Program-made: the position numbers and the translations under genes
NCBI GenBank assembly: GCA_025464445.1
Contig: JAODLY010000034.1
Coordinates: 1 to 64,000, forward strand
Length of the DNA stretch: 64,000 bases
Reading direction: 5' to 3'
Origin: Rhodoglobus sp.
GTDB taxonomy: Bacteria; Actinomycetota; Actinomycetes; Actinomycetales; Microbacteriaceae
In this document: positions 8,288 to 17,192 of the stretch, in pieces
Numbering within the stretch: the stretch's first letter is position 1
Layout of the letters: every line of letters starts with the position of its first letter
The notes under the pieces: model-generated
What the model was told of the DNA's origin: nothing
The model's database searches: none
The model's input: only the letters and a program-made list of their open reading frames with translations

Positions 8288-11029
8288 ATGGCTTTGGAAA
8301 TCGAGTGGTCCGCCGGTACCCGCGACGTGCTGTGCCGTGTCTGCCGATTCTCGGGCGCAGGTGAGGTCATCGCTCTCGTCACGCGCGCTCCGGCCCGCGA
8401 CGTGTTCTGCATCCGCTGCCCCCAGTGCGGTTCGCTCGAACTCGAGGGGTCGGACGCACGCGACTACAACCTCCCGGACTCCGCAACTGACGACTACATC
8501 GAGAACGGCGCGAGCATCGAGGCGTTCTGGCAGATGCTCTCTGTCGTTGACAGGACGACAGTGACCTCGTTCCTCGAGATCGGCTCCCACTACGGCTTCG
8601 GCCTCGACGTCGCCACCCGGATGTTCGGATGGGACAGCGAGGGCATCGAGCCCGGCACAGCAGGGGCGCGGGGGAGGCGCGATCTGGGCGTGAAGGTGAC
8701 CGAGGGGTACCTTACCGAGACCACCGACCTGGGCAGGACCTTCGACCTGGTGCTGGCGAGCGAGGTGATCGAGCATGTCGAAGACCCACTCGCCTTCCTC
8801 CGCGCCATCGCCAGGCAGCTGAACCCGCACGGCCAGGTCATCCTTACCACGCCCTCCGCAGAAGGCATCGAGCCCGAGACCGAGACGTCGAGCGTCATCG
8901 CCGCGCTCTCCGTCGGCTTCCACATCTTCCTCGCGAGCGCAGCCGGCCTGACCACCCTGCTGCACGAGGCTGGGTTCGCGAGCGTCGCGGTCGCCCGTGA
9001 CGGCAGCAGCCTCCGCGCCATCGCCTCGCTCGACAGTCGCGAACATTTCGAGCTCGTCGTCCCCGCCGTCGACGCGGTGGCGCTGGAGAAGTACTACCGG
9101 GAACGGGCGGCGGCCGCTCCCGCCGGGTCGGCGCTGGCGAGCGGCATGGCTGGCCGCGACTACCGCGCGATCGTGAACCTCGGCGACTTCGGCCGCGCCC
9201 GCGCCGCAAGGAAGAAGGCATTCGCCCTGGTCAAGGAGCGCCACGGTCTCGATCTGGCCCACCCAGGGCCCGAACTCGCGGCCCGGATGGCGGCGCACCC
9301 AATCGGTTGGAACGTCGCGAGCATCGCATACTCCCGCGCGATGGAGGCGATGGTCCACGAGCACGACTACCAGGCAGCCATCAGCTACCTCGACGTCACG
9401 GTCGCAGCGGCCGACAAGTGGCAGGCCGAATTCGGGATGATCGACCCCGACTCAGCGCATCTTCGCATCCAGGCCCTGCGGCATCGCGTGCTCGCACTCG
9501 GCGCGCTGGGACTGAGCGTGCGCGGCCCGCTGCGCGAGCTCGCCGCCCACGACAGCCCCCTCTCTGTCTCGCGCCTCACCGCGCGTGCTTTCGTCAACGC
9601 CGTCGCCGGGGGCCAGCTCGAGCTCGCCGCCGAGCTCCTCCACGAGGTGAGGATCTCAGCCCCGCAGCTCGCCGACAGCGAGGACGATATCGAGCTCGGG
9701 CTCGATTCCCTCTTGTCCCTCGCGATGTTCGACCTCCAGTCGGCGAACGGCTCGGGTGCAGGGGGGTGGCTCGACCTGGCACGCACACTCCTGGACGCCG
9801 CGCCGACGGGCGCGGTTGACGCCGAGTACGCGACCCGGATGTCGAACGACATCGAACGACACGCCCTGATCGCGAGCGATAACCAGGCGCACGAGGCCGC
9901 CCTCCTTGCGGTCGCGCCGATCGAGGAGGTGTTCCCGGACCACCCGACGGTTGAGGGCGCGGTCAGCGTGATCCTCCCTGTGTACAACGGGGCACGGCAC
10001 ATTCGCACGGCGATCGAGTCGATCGTCGCCCAGGGCACGCAGCCGCACGAGGTGATCATCATCGACGACGGCGGCAAGGACGAGACCATGTCCATCATCG
10101 CCTCAATGGACCTGCCGTTTCCCGTGATCATGATCGCGCAGAAGAACGCGGGCCAGTCCGCGGCCCGCAACGCGGGCATCCGTCGCGCGACCGGCGAGTT
10201 CCTCGCCTTCCTGGACCAGGACGACCAGTGGCGCCACGACCACATTGCGAAGCTGCTCGACCTCATCAAGTCCGAGCAGACTGCCGGATGGGCGTTCTCA
10301 GACTTCGACCAGATCGATGCCGCGGGCAAGACGGTGACTTTGAACTTCCTCGCCGAGGTCGGGGTGCTGCACCCGCGCCGCAGCATCACCGCCCTCGTGG
10401 GCAGCGACATCATGGCGCTGCCCTCCGCGAGCATCATGCGTCGCTCCGCGGTTACGTCGGTCGGTGGGTTCGACCGCCGCCTCGTCGGGTACGAGGACGA
10501 CGACCTGTTCATCCGCATGTACCGGGTCGGCTGGACCTACCACTTCCTCCCCACATCGACAGTGCGCTATCGCACTCATTCGGCCGGGTCATCGTCCACC
10601 ATGGCATTCCTGGTGAGCAGGCTGATCTTCCTGAAGAAGCTGCTCCTGACGATTCCGGACGACCACCGCCTCAACTTCTTCATCTCGAACGACGTCATCT
10701 TCCCGCGGTTCTCCCGGGCCACGCTCTCCGACTACGCCGACGCCCTCGCCGTGCGCGACTACGACAAGGCTGGGCTCATCTCCAGGGCCTACCGCACGAT
10801 CTCCCGGCTCGAGGGCCGGCCCGGCCGGCGGCGCCGGCTCAAGCTGCACCTCATGGACCACCCGCGCCGCATGCGCGCGATCCTGCTCACTGTCGAACGC
10901 CTACCGAAATGGCTGGTGCCCGGCCTCGACCCCGCGTTGCAGTTCTCGCATCGCAGCGTCATACGCGCCCAGCGCGTGCAGCCAGATCTGTCGGCGCTGC
11001 AGGACCGCGGCGGCCTGCCGGCTAGTTGA
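8288..11029 (+). CDS. fused SAM-methyltransferase / family 2 glycosyltransferase
   Basis: 913 residues with three parts. The N-terminus has paired CxxC motifs (CRVC near 15; CIRCPQC near 43), probably a zinc ribbon. Then comes a class I methyltransferase: FLEIGSHYGFG near 95 (SAM loop) and LVLASEVIEHVEDP near 155. A helical, repeat-like linker covers ~270-550. The C-terminal GT2 begins VSVILPVYNGARHI near 558, with IIIDDGGKDET and FLDQDDQW as nucleotide-sugar and metal-binding motifs. Such fusions modify and extend cell-surface glycans. The acceptor is unknown because no polysaccharide cluster adjoins. The stop overlaps the convergent lpdA stop by 8 bp. Confidence 0.85.
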   Translation: MALEIEWSAGTRDVLCRVCRFSGAGEVIALVTRAPARDVFCIRCPQCGSLELEGSDARDYNLPDSATDDYIENGASIEAFWQMLSVVDRTTVTSFLEIGSHYGFGLDVATRMFGWDSEGIEPGTAGARGRRDLGVKVTEGYLTETTDLGRTFDLVLASEVIEHVEDPLAFLRAIARQLNPHGQVILTTPSAEGIEPETETSSVIAALSVGFHIFLASAAGLTTLLHEAGFASVAVARDGSSLRAIASLDSREHFELVVPAVDAVALEKYYRERAAAAPAGSALASGMAGRDYRAIVNLGDFGRARAARKKAFALVKERHGLDLAHPGPELAARMAAHPIGWNVASIAYSRAMEAMVHEHDYQAAISYLDVTVAAADKWQAEFGMIDPDSAHLRIQALRHRVLALGALGLSVRGPLRELAAHDSPLSVSRLTARAFVNAVAGGQLELAAELLHEVRISAPQLADSEDDIELGLDSLLSLAMFDLQSANGSGAGGWLDLARTLLDAAPTGAVDAEYATRMSNDIERHALIASDNQAHEAALLAVAPIEEVFPDHPTVEGAVSVILPVYNGARHIRTAIESIVAQGTQPHEVIIIDDGGKDETMSIIASMDLPFPVIMIAQKNAGQSAARNAGIRRATGEFLAFLDQDDQWRHDHIAKLLDLIKSEQTAGWAFSDFDQIDAAGKTVTLNFLAEVGVLHPRRSITALVGSDIMALPSASIMRRSAVTSVGGFDRRLVGYEDDDLFIRMYRVGWTYHFLPTSTVRYRTHSAGSSSTMAFLVSRLIFLKKLLLTIPDDHRLNFFISNDVIFPRFSRATLSDYADALAVRDYDKAGLISRAYRTISRLEGRPGRRRRLKLHLMDHPRRMRAILLTVERLPKWLVPGLDPALQFSHRSVIRAQRVQPDLSALQDRGGLPAS

Positions 11030-12458
11030 CGATGTGCATCGCGCGGGCGGCATCCGTGATGCTGCTGGTGAGTGAAGGGTAGACCGAGAATGCCTTGGCG
11101 AGCTGGTCGACGGTGAGCCGGTGCTCCACGGCGAGCGCGATACCGAGGATGAGCTCCGACGCATGCGGTGCGACGACCACACCGCCGATGACCGTCCCGG
11201 AGCCGGTGCGGGCGAACAGCTTGACGAAGCCGTCCTTGATGCCCATCATCTTCGCCCGCGGGTTGGATGCCAGCGGCAGCTTGTAGATGTCGCCCTGGGC
11301 GATGCCGTCCTCGATCTGCTTCTGCGACCAGCCGACAGTCGCGATCTCAGGTTGGGTGAAGATGTTCGACGTGATGTTGCGCAGTTCGGTCGGGCTCACG
11401 GCATCCCCCATGGCGTGGAAAACCGCCGTGCGGCCCTGCATCGAGGCGACGGATGCCAGCGGCAGGAAGTCGGAGCAGTCACCGGCGGCGTAGATCGACG
11501 GCATCGAGGTGCGCGCCACCCGGTTGACCCGGATGTGGCCGGAGTCGTTGAGTTGCACGCCCGCCTCGGCAAGCCCGATGTCTTCGGTGTTGGGCAGTGA
11601 CCCGACTGCCATGAGGCAGTGGCTGCCCTCTACTGTCCTGCCGTCGGCGAGGGTCGCGGTCACCCCGGTTTTCGTGCGCTTGACCGACTCGGCGCGCGAC
11701 TTCGACAGCACGGTCATGCCGTTGCGTTTGAAGACGTCCTCGATGACGCGGGCGGCATCCACGTCTTCGCCGGGGAGCACCTGCTCGCGGGAGGAAATGA
11801 GGGTGACCTTGGAGCCGAGGGCCGTGTAAGCGGAGGCGAACTCGGCACCCGTGACGCCCGAGCCGACGACTATGAGGTGCTCCGGGATCTGCTCGAGCGT
11901 GTAGAGCTGGGTCCAGGTGAAGATACGCTCGCCATCGGGCTTCGCTGTCGGCAGGATGCGGGGGCGTGCGCCCACGGAGACCACTATCGTGTCGGCGTCC
12001 ACCTCGTCGAAGTCGGTGCCCGCTTTGCCCTTGCCTGTCGACACGACGAGGCGCTGCGGTCCGTCGAGCCTGCCCTCGCCCTGGATGATACGCACGCCGG
12101 CCTTGATGAGCTGCGACTTCATGTCCTCTGACTGCTGGCGCGCAAGCCGCAGCAGTCGCGCGTTGACGGCGGCGAGGTTGACGGTGACTTCCGGCCGGAC
12201 CGCACGGCCGGATTCGGAGCGCATGAAGAACTGCACGCCGAGGTCGGCGGCCTCGCCAATGCCGTTTGTCGCCTCGGCCGTCGCGATGAGCGTTTTCGAG
12301 GGGACGACATCGGTGAGCACTGCCGAGCCGCCGACCCCCTCACGCTCGACGAGCGTCACCTCAGCTCCGAGCTGGGCCCCGGCAAGGGCGGCCTCGTAAC
12401 CACCTGGCCCGCCTCCGAGGATCGCAATGCGTTGCTTCCGCTCGAATTCATAGGCCAT
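11022..12458 (-). CDS. lpdA: NAD(P)H-quinone dehydrogenase, LpdA-type flavoprotein disulfide reductase homologue
   Basis: 478 residues from ATG 12458. FAD-binding ILGGGPGGYEAALAGAQLG lies near the N-terminus, a second nucleotide fold at VVGSGVTGAEFASAY, and the FAD loop is SIYAAGDCSDFLPLAS. Where dihydrolipoamide dehydrogenases have CxxxxC, this protein reads VGGSAVLTDVVPSKT: both redox cysteines are gone. That is the hallmark of mycobacterial LpdA (Rv3303c), which reduces quinones with NAD(P)H and counters oxidative stress. The C-terminal dimerisation domain is present (LTVDQLAKAFSVYPSLTSS). Assignment by motif loss plus synteny with deoD and pmmB. Confidence 0.85.
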   Translation of the reverse strand: MAYEFERKQRIAILGGGPGGYEAALAGAQLGAEVTLVEREGVGGSAVLTDVVPSKTLIATAEATNGIGEAADLGVQFFMRSESGRAVRPEVTVNLAAVNARLLRLARQQSEDMKSQLIKAGVRIIQGEGRLDGPQRLVVSTGKGKAGTDFDEVDADTIVVSVGARPRILPTAKPDGERIFTWTQLYTLEQIPEHLIVVGSGVTGAEFASAYTALGSKVTLISSREQVLPGEDVDAARVIEDVFKRNGMTVLSKSRAESVKRTKTGVTATLADGRTVEGSHCLMAVGSLPNTEDIGLAEAGVQLNDSGHIRVNRVARTSMPSIYAAGDCSDFLPLASVASMQGRTAVFHAMGDAVSPTELRNITSNIFTQPEIATVGWSQKQIEDGIAQGDIYKLPLASNPRAKMMGIKDGFVKLFARTGSGTVIGGVVVAPHASELILGIALAVEHRLTVDQLAKAFSVYPSLTSSITDAARAMHIVN

Positions 12459-12558
12459 TGTGCAATTCTCCCCTGCCCGGCAGCGGCATCCAAACCTTGT
12501 CAGCCCGTGTCCCTTGCCCGCAGCGGCCGTTCGGCGTAGACAGGGAGCGGAAGGGAGT

Positions 12559-13023
12559 ATGGGGGTGACCGATCTCGTTGCAACATGCACAATCACGATC
12601 GCCGCAGCACCGGAAGCCGTCTGGCACGCGCTCACCGATCCCGCGCTCATCGAGGACTACTACTTCGGCACCAAAGTAGAGACCGATTGGCAAATCGGCA
12701 GTGCAATCGTCTGGTCTGGCGAGTACGAAGGCAAGGCCTACCGCGACCACGGCACGATCCTCGAGGTGCAGCCGGGGCGGCTGCTGAGCCACACGCACTT
12801 CAGCCCGCTCGGCGGGCGGGAGGATGTTCCCGAGAACTACCACACACTCACTTACCTCCTCGAGGAGGTGGATGGCAGCACCCACCTCACCCTCACCCAG
12901 GACAACAACGACAGCTTCGAGGGCGTGAAACACTCAGAGGAGAACTGGCGCGTCATGCTCGAGGGCTTGAAGAAGGTAGTTGAGTCGGAGCGGGATGCCC
13001 ATCGGCCTGGTCAGATGTCGTAG
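12559..13023 (+). CDS. SRPBCC (AHSA1/START-like) domain protein
   Basis: 154 residues, a single Bet v1-like fold: TCTITIAAAPEAVWHALTDP at the start, a central GEYEGKAYRDHGTILEV strand region and a C-terminal helix (NWRVMLEGLKKVVES). Start ATG 12559 follows GGAAGGGAG with good spacing; an upstream in-frame ATG lacks this. Members bind hydrophobic ligands or act as Hsp90-activator-like or stress proteins; the ligand cannot be predicted. The 3' end overlaps the convergent lipoprotein gene by 13 bp. Confidence 0.8.
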   Translation: MGVTDLVATCTITIAAAPEAVWHALTDPALIEDYYFGTKVETDWQIGSAIVWSGEYEGKAYRDHGTILEVQPGRLLSHTHFSPLGGREDVPENYHTLTYLLEEVDGSTHLTLTQDNNDSFEGVKHSEENWRVMLEGLKKVVESERDAHRPGQMS

Positions 13024-13667
13024 AAGTCGCCACTCGGGGCGGATATCTTCGTGATGGTGTCTCCCTCTAACCGGACCAGGATGTACTTGGTGCCCGGCTG
13101 TCCCGGGTAGGCGAGCGACTGCGCATTGGGTTCCGCCTGCTGTTCGACGCCGAACCAGTCCGACGTGCCGTCGCCGTCCTCGTCGTGGCCGATGTCAAAC
13201 GGGCTCAGCGCTGCGAGATCGGCACGTGACGACCCAACGTGGATTCCCTCCGTCGTGAGCAGGGCCAGTCCGTCCAGGTCAGGTCGCTCGGCGTACAGGA
13301 ACGACGATCCGAAGTTCAAGTTGAGAGACACCCCCTGCCACTCGTAAACCAGCCCACCCTTGCGCAAGTCCGTTGGGAGGGGTGTCGAGCCCATCAGGCC
13401 GCTAACCAGCGCGAGCATGCCGTCTTGGTCGATGAAGAGCGCCGACCGCATGGTGGCGCCGGCGCCATCCACGACCGTGAGGCCCTGGAGAGAGAGGATC
13501 ACTGCCGCGGCTTCGGGCACCTTCGGGGCTGGCGCGACTGTCCGCTGCGGCGTGGTCGAGACTGTAGGGGCAGGCGTCAGCGCCGACTCGGGGATCCCGG
13601 GCTCTGCGCACCCGGCGAGGAGCGCGGCGAGGACGACGAATCCTATGAGCAGGCGCGGCGAGTGCAC
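13011..13667 (-). CDS. putative lipoprotein with a calcium-loop-like motif
   Basis: 218 residues with a clear lipoprotein signal: MHSPRLLIGF, a hydrophobic core, then LLAGC (Cys20). A Pro/Thr-rich linker follows, then a compact extracellular domain. Near residue 165 it has HDEDGDGTSDWFG, resembling the DxDxDG calcium-binding loops of thrombospondin-type-3 repeats. No enzymatic motif is recognised. It is transcribed divergently from the PNP gene. The function is unknown; surface exposure is well supported. Confidence 0.75.
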   Translation of the reverse strand: MHSPRLLIGFVVLAALLAGCAEPGIPESALTPAPTVSTTPQRTVAPAPKVPEAAAVILSLQGLTVVDGAGATMRSALFIDQDGMLALVSGLMGSTPLPTDLRKGGLVYEWQGVSLNLNFGSSFLYAERPDLDGLALLTTEGIHVGSSRADLAALSPFDIGHDEDGDGTSDWFGVEQQAEPNAQSLAYPGQPGTKYILVRLEGDTITKISAPSGDFYDI

Positions 13668-13789
13668 CCGTACAGTATGTCAAGTGCCGTCATCGACGAA
13701 TCGAAACCCGAGATGCACTCGCATAACGATTGCTTCGAGACTGGCACAGGGATCGGGATGACAGTCGGTCGGATCGTTAAGCTGGGTGG

Positions 13790-14626
13790 ATGCGCCCACA
13801 GACCGCCCCCAATCCGCTCGAAGACCCAGCAGCAGACCCATTCGCCATAGCCGCAACCGCTGCTGCGGAGATCGCGGAGCGAACCGGTGTCGACCACCAC
13901 GACATCGCCCTCACTCTCGGCAGCGGCTGGGCGAAGGCCGCGGACCTCATCGGCGAGACCACGGCGACGATTCCGGCGCTCGAGATCACCGGCTTCGGCA
14001 AGCCCGCCCTTGAGGGGCATGTCGGCACCCTGCGCTCGGTGCTGCTGCCCAGTGGCAAGCGCGCGCTCGTGATCGGGGCGCGCACCCACTACTACGAGGG
14101 GCACGGCGTGCGCCGCGTTGTCCACTCGGTGCGCACGGCGGCCGCGACGGGGGCGACGACGATGATCCTGACAAACGGTGCTGGCGGCATCCGGGAGACC
14201 TGGACGCCCGGCACACCCGTGCTCATCAGCGACCACATCAACCTCACCGCCGATTCGCCGCTCGAGGGCGCGACGTTCATCGACCTCACCGACCTGTACA
14301 GCTCGAGGCTGCGTGCGCTCGCCCGCACGGTCGACGCCGAACTCGACGAGGGGGTGTACTGCCAGTTCCGAGGGCCCAACTACGAGACCCCCGCAGAGGT
14401 GCAGATGGCGAAGGCCATCGGCGGGCACATCGTCGGGATGTCCACCGCCCTCGAGGCCATCGCCGCCCGCCAGGCCGGCATGGAGATCCTGGGGATGTCG
14501 CTCGTCACGAACCTCGCGGCGGGCATCCAGAAGACTCCGCTGAGCCACGCGGAAGTCATCCAGGCCGGCAAGGATGCCGAGGTGAAGATCAGCGCGCTTC
14601 TCGCGAGCATCGTGGCGAAACTGTGA
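13790..14626 (+). CDS. purine-nucleoside phosphorylase
   Basis: 278 residues, trimeric (PNP-I) type. GSGWAKAADLIG is the phosphate loop, ARTHYYEGHGV the second phosphate contact, MILTNGAGGI the base-site motif and GPNYETPAEV the conserved loop, followed by VGMSTALEAIAAR. It splits (deoxy)inosine or guanosine with phosphate to the base and (deoxy)ribose-1-phosphate in the cytosol. Start ATG 13790. Its stop overlaps the GTG of the following phosphosugar mutase (GTGA), pairing production of pentose-1-phosphate with its isomerisation. Orthologue of actinobacterial deoD/punA by position and length. Confidence 0.92.
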   Translation: MRPQTAPNPLEDPAADPFAIAATAAAEIAERTGVDHHDIALTLGSGWAKAADLIGETTATIPALEITGFGKPALEGHVGTLRSVLLPSGKRALVIGARTHYYEGHGVRRVVHSVRTAAATGATTMILTNGAGGIRETWTPGTPVLISDHINLTADSPLEGATFIDLTDLYSSRLRALARTVDAELDEGVYCQFRGPNYETPAEVQMAKAIGGHIVGMSTALEAIAARQAGMEILGMSLVTNLAAGIQKTPLSHAEVIQAGKDAEVKISALLASIVAKL

Positions 14627-16272
14627 GTCTCGTCGACGACGCCAGGGCGTGGCGCGACCAGGATCCTGATGACGCGACCAGGGTCGAACTCGACGCCCTC
14701 ATCGCTGCCGCGGAGGCCGGGGATGCAGGGCCGCTCGCCGAGCGGTTCGCGTCTCGCCTCGAATTCGGCACCGCGGGGCTGCGCGGCGAGCTCGGCGCCG
14801 GCCCTGCACGCATGAACCGGGTGCTCGTCGGCCAGGCGGCGGCGGGCTTCGCCGCATACCTGCTCGGCAAGGGTGAGAACCCGAGCATCGTGATCGGTTA
14901 CGACGGGCGCACGAACTCCGAGGTCTTCGCCCGCGACACGGCGGTCATCATGGCCGGCGCGGGGGTGCGAGCGACCCTGCTGCCACGACACCTGCCGACC
15001 CCGGTGCTCGCGTTCGCGGTGCGCCATCTCGACGCGAGCGCCGGCGTGATGGTCACCGCAAGCCACAACCCGGCCCGCGACAACGGATACAAGGTCTATC
15101 TGGGCGGCTTCGACGGCGGGTCGCAGATCATCCCACCCGCCGATGGCGAGATCGCGGCGCAGATTGCGCGCATCGCTGCAAAAGCGAAGCTGGGTGACGT
15201 GCCGCGGTCCACTGATTTCACGGTGGCCGACGAGAGCATCGTCGACGCATACGTGGCCCAGACGGCCTCGCTCGCCCGCCGTGCCGGGCCTGTCTCGTTC
15301 GTCTACTCCGCAATGCACGGGGTGGGCTGGGAGACTGCGCAGAAGGTTTTCGCAGCGGCGGGTTTCGACGCCCCGACGCTGGTCACCGAGCAGATCGAGC
15401 CGGATGCCGCGTTCCCCACCGTCGCGTTCCCCAATCCCGAGGAACCCGGCGCCATGGATCTCACCTTCGCCAGGGCGGCCGAAGTCGGGGCGGACCTCGC
15501 CATCGTCAACGATCCGGATGCCGACCGCCTCGCGGTGGCGGTCCCGGCACCGGACGGGTCGTGGCGCAGGCTCAGCGGCAACGAGGTCGGCTACCTGCTG
15601 GGTTGGCGTGCGGCACTGCGCTCGGAGGCTGTGGGTACGCTCGCCGCGTCCATCGTCTCCTCGCCCGCGCTGCGCCAGGTCGCGCTGCAGCATCACCTCG
15701 ACTACGAAGACACTCTCACGGGTTTCAAGTGGATCTCCCGGGTCGGCGGCCTCGTCTATGGCTACGAGGAGGCGCTGGGCTACCTTGTCGATCCCGGCAA
15801 GGTGCGCGATAAGGACGGCATCTCTGCCGCGGTCGACTTTCTCTCGCTGGCCTCCGAGCTCAAAGCTGCAGGTAAGACTCTCGACGACCACCTCGCTGAC
15901 TTCGCCGCGGAATTCGGTGCATATGCTTCTGGCCAGATCTCGCTGAGGGTCGACGACCTCGCCGACATCGACCGGATGATGGCCACCCTCCGGGCGAACC
16001 CCCCCGCAGCAGTCGGCTCGATTGCGGTGGCGAGCATCGACGACTTCATCGACGGCTTCGAGCAGTTCGGGCCGAACGATATCCTGCGGATCCATCTGGC
16101 GAACGGCGCCCGCGTCGTGGTGCGGCCCAGCGGCACGGAGCCCAAGCTCAAGGTGTACATCGATGCCTCGTCCACCGACGGGTCCCCGGTGGAGCGCCAG
16201 GCCGCCGCGGCGGCCGTCGCGACCGAACTGGAGACAGGGATGCGCGCACTGCTCGGTGCTCCACCCGCCTGA
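14623..16272 (+). CDS. phosphosugar mutase (phosphoglucomutase/phosphopentomutase-like, PmmB type)
   Basis: 549 residues, alpha-D-phosphohexomutase superfamily. FGTAGLRGELG lies near residue 50, the phosphoserine loop is TASHNPARDNGYK, the metal loop is NDPDADRLAVA, sugar binding is GFKWISRVGG and GYEEALGYLV, and the phosphate-binding C-terminus is RPSGTEPKLKVY. Translationally coupled to PNP, so it most likely converts ribose- or deoxyribose-1-phosphate to the 5-phosphate, although members also act on glucose phosphates. The length and motifs are complete. Confidence 0.9.
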   Translation: MSLVDDARAWRDQDPDDATRVELDALIAAAEAGDAGPLAERFASRLEFGTAGLRGELGAGPARMNRVLVGQAAAGFAAYLLGKGENPSIVIGYDGRTNSEVFARDTAVIMAGAGVRATLLPRHLPTPVLAFAVRHLDASAGVMVTASHNPARDNGYKVYLGGFDGGSQIIPPADGEIAAQIARIAAKAKLGDVPRSTDFTVADESIVDAYVAQTASLARRAGPVSFVYSAMHGVGWETAQKVFAAAGFDAPTLVTEQIEPDAAFPTVAFPNPEEPGAMDLTFARAAEVGADLAIVNDPDADRLAVAVPAPDGSWRRLSGNEVGYLLGWRAALRSEAVGTLAASIVSSPALRQVALQHHLDYEDTLTGFKWISRVGGLVYGYEEALGYLVDPGKVRDKDGISAAVDFLSLASELKAAGKTLDDHLADFAAEFGAYASGQISLRVDDLADIDRMMATLRANPPAAVGSIAVASIDDFIDGFEQFGPNDILRIHLANGARVVVRPSGTEPKLKVYIDASSTDGSPVERQAAAAAVATELETGMRALLGAPPA

Positions 16273-16328
16273 CCTGCACCGGACCCCGGCTCCGACAGCA
16301 CCTGTTGTGCCGGCCCGGGTATCGAATT

Positions 16329-16389
16329 CGCTCGTGGGAGTCAGCACATTCGTTGGGACGGCGCACGAATGTGCTGACTCCCACGAGCG
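16329..16389. repeat. perfect 25-bp inverted repeat between convergent operons
   Basis: Arms 16329-16353 and 16365-16389 are exact reverse complements (25/25), spaced by 11 nt. It lies between the phosphosugar mutase end (16272) and the PTS IIB end (16477). No T-run follows. Terminator function for both strands is possible, but the perfect arm conservation suggests a mobile or dispersed palindrome. The rest of this 204-bp gap shows nothing else. Confidence 0.85.
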
Positions 16390-16476
16390 TGCAAAGAGGC
16401 GAGCCCGCCGCGGCATACGGAGGGGCGGAGCGATCGGGCTGCGCGGCGCCCCATATGCCCAGCCAGCGGAAAGTAG

Positions 16477-16749
16477 CTAGCCCAGCGCTGCCGTGAGCTT
16501 GGCGGTGAGCTCCTCGGTGTCGAAGTAGTTCTCGATCACGATGACATCGGCGAACGTCTTGCCGATCGTGCCCACGAACTCCGCGGAGGTGAGGATGACC
16601 TGGGCGTCGGCCGCGACATCCCGGACCGAAGCGATGTCGGCAGCGACAACCGTCGCATCGATGTCGAGTTTGCGCAGCACGCGCTCGGCGTTGACTTTCA
16701 GGATGCCGGAACTGCCGATGCCCGCGCCGCAGATGGTCACGATCTTCAT
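16477..16749 (-). CDS. PTS system IIB component (ascorbate/UlaB-like)
   Basis: 90 residues, a stand-alone IIB domain. The P-loop-like motif CGAGIGSSG places the phospho-cysteine at Cys7. It accepts phosphate from IIA and would pass it to a sugar bound by IIC. It overlaps the IIA gene by 4 nt. No IIC membrane subunit is encoded next to it or anywhere in the window, so it either works with a distant IIC or has a regulatory role. Lactose/ascorbate-type assignment by size and motif; the substrate is unknown. Confidence 0.82.
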   Translation of the reverse strand: MKIVTICGAGIGSSGILKVNAERVLRKLDIDATVVAADIASVRDVAADAQVILTSAEFVGTIGKTFADVIVIENYFDTEELTAKLTAALG

Positions 16750-17192
16750 CGCTCCGCACCCATGATCAGCTGCACTTCGGCGGCGGAACCCGCGACCGCC
16801 AGCTCCTCGGTGGCGTGCGAGTCGTTGAAGACGTTGGCGATCGCAGCAACCGCGGCGAGGTGCTCGTCGGCGGCCACTATCGCGAGGCCGAGGATGACCC
16901 GAACCGGATCGTTGTGCGGATGACCGAAGTACACCGGCGTCGCGAGGGTGACTACCGAGAGCCCGTCTGCGATGACCTCAGGGCCGGGACGTGCGTGCGC
17001 GAGCGCGAGCCCTGGGGCGATGACCACATACGGTCCGTGCTCCTCGATCATGCGGATCATCTGCTGCGCGTACTCCGGCTTCGCGGCACCGGAGCGCACA
17101 AGCGCCTCGGCCGCGAGTGTCACGGCAGATCGCCAATCCGCTGCCTCGGCTCCGACGACTATCGCACTCGCCGGCAGCGGGGGCAGGCTCAC
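16746..17192 (-). CDS. PTS system IIA component (mannitol/fructose/ascorbate type)
   Basis: 148 residues of the PTS EIIA type-2 fold. The phospho-histidine is His66 in IAPGLALAHARPG, and conserved TPVYFGHPHNDPVRVILGLA follows. It receives phosphate from HPr; the general enzyme I is encoded at 37555. It overlaps adenosine deaminase upstream by 4 nt and IIB downstream by 4 nt, making a tight ada-IIA-IIB unit. The coupling to a purine enzyme is unusual. Confidence 0.85.
   Translation of the reverse strand: MSLPPLPASAIVVGAEAADWRSAVTLAAEALVRSGAAKPEYAQQMIRMIEEHGPYVVIAPGLALAHARPGPEVIADGLSVVTLATPVYFGHPHNDPVRVILGLAIVAADEHLAAVAAIANVFNDSHATEELAVAGSAAEVQLIMGAER

Noticed and set aside
14380-16416. Long minus-strand frame opposite the phosphosugar mutase
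   Set aside because: GC-rich antisense shadow of two well-supported plus-strand genes, with no recognisable fold.
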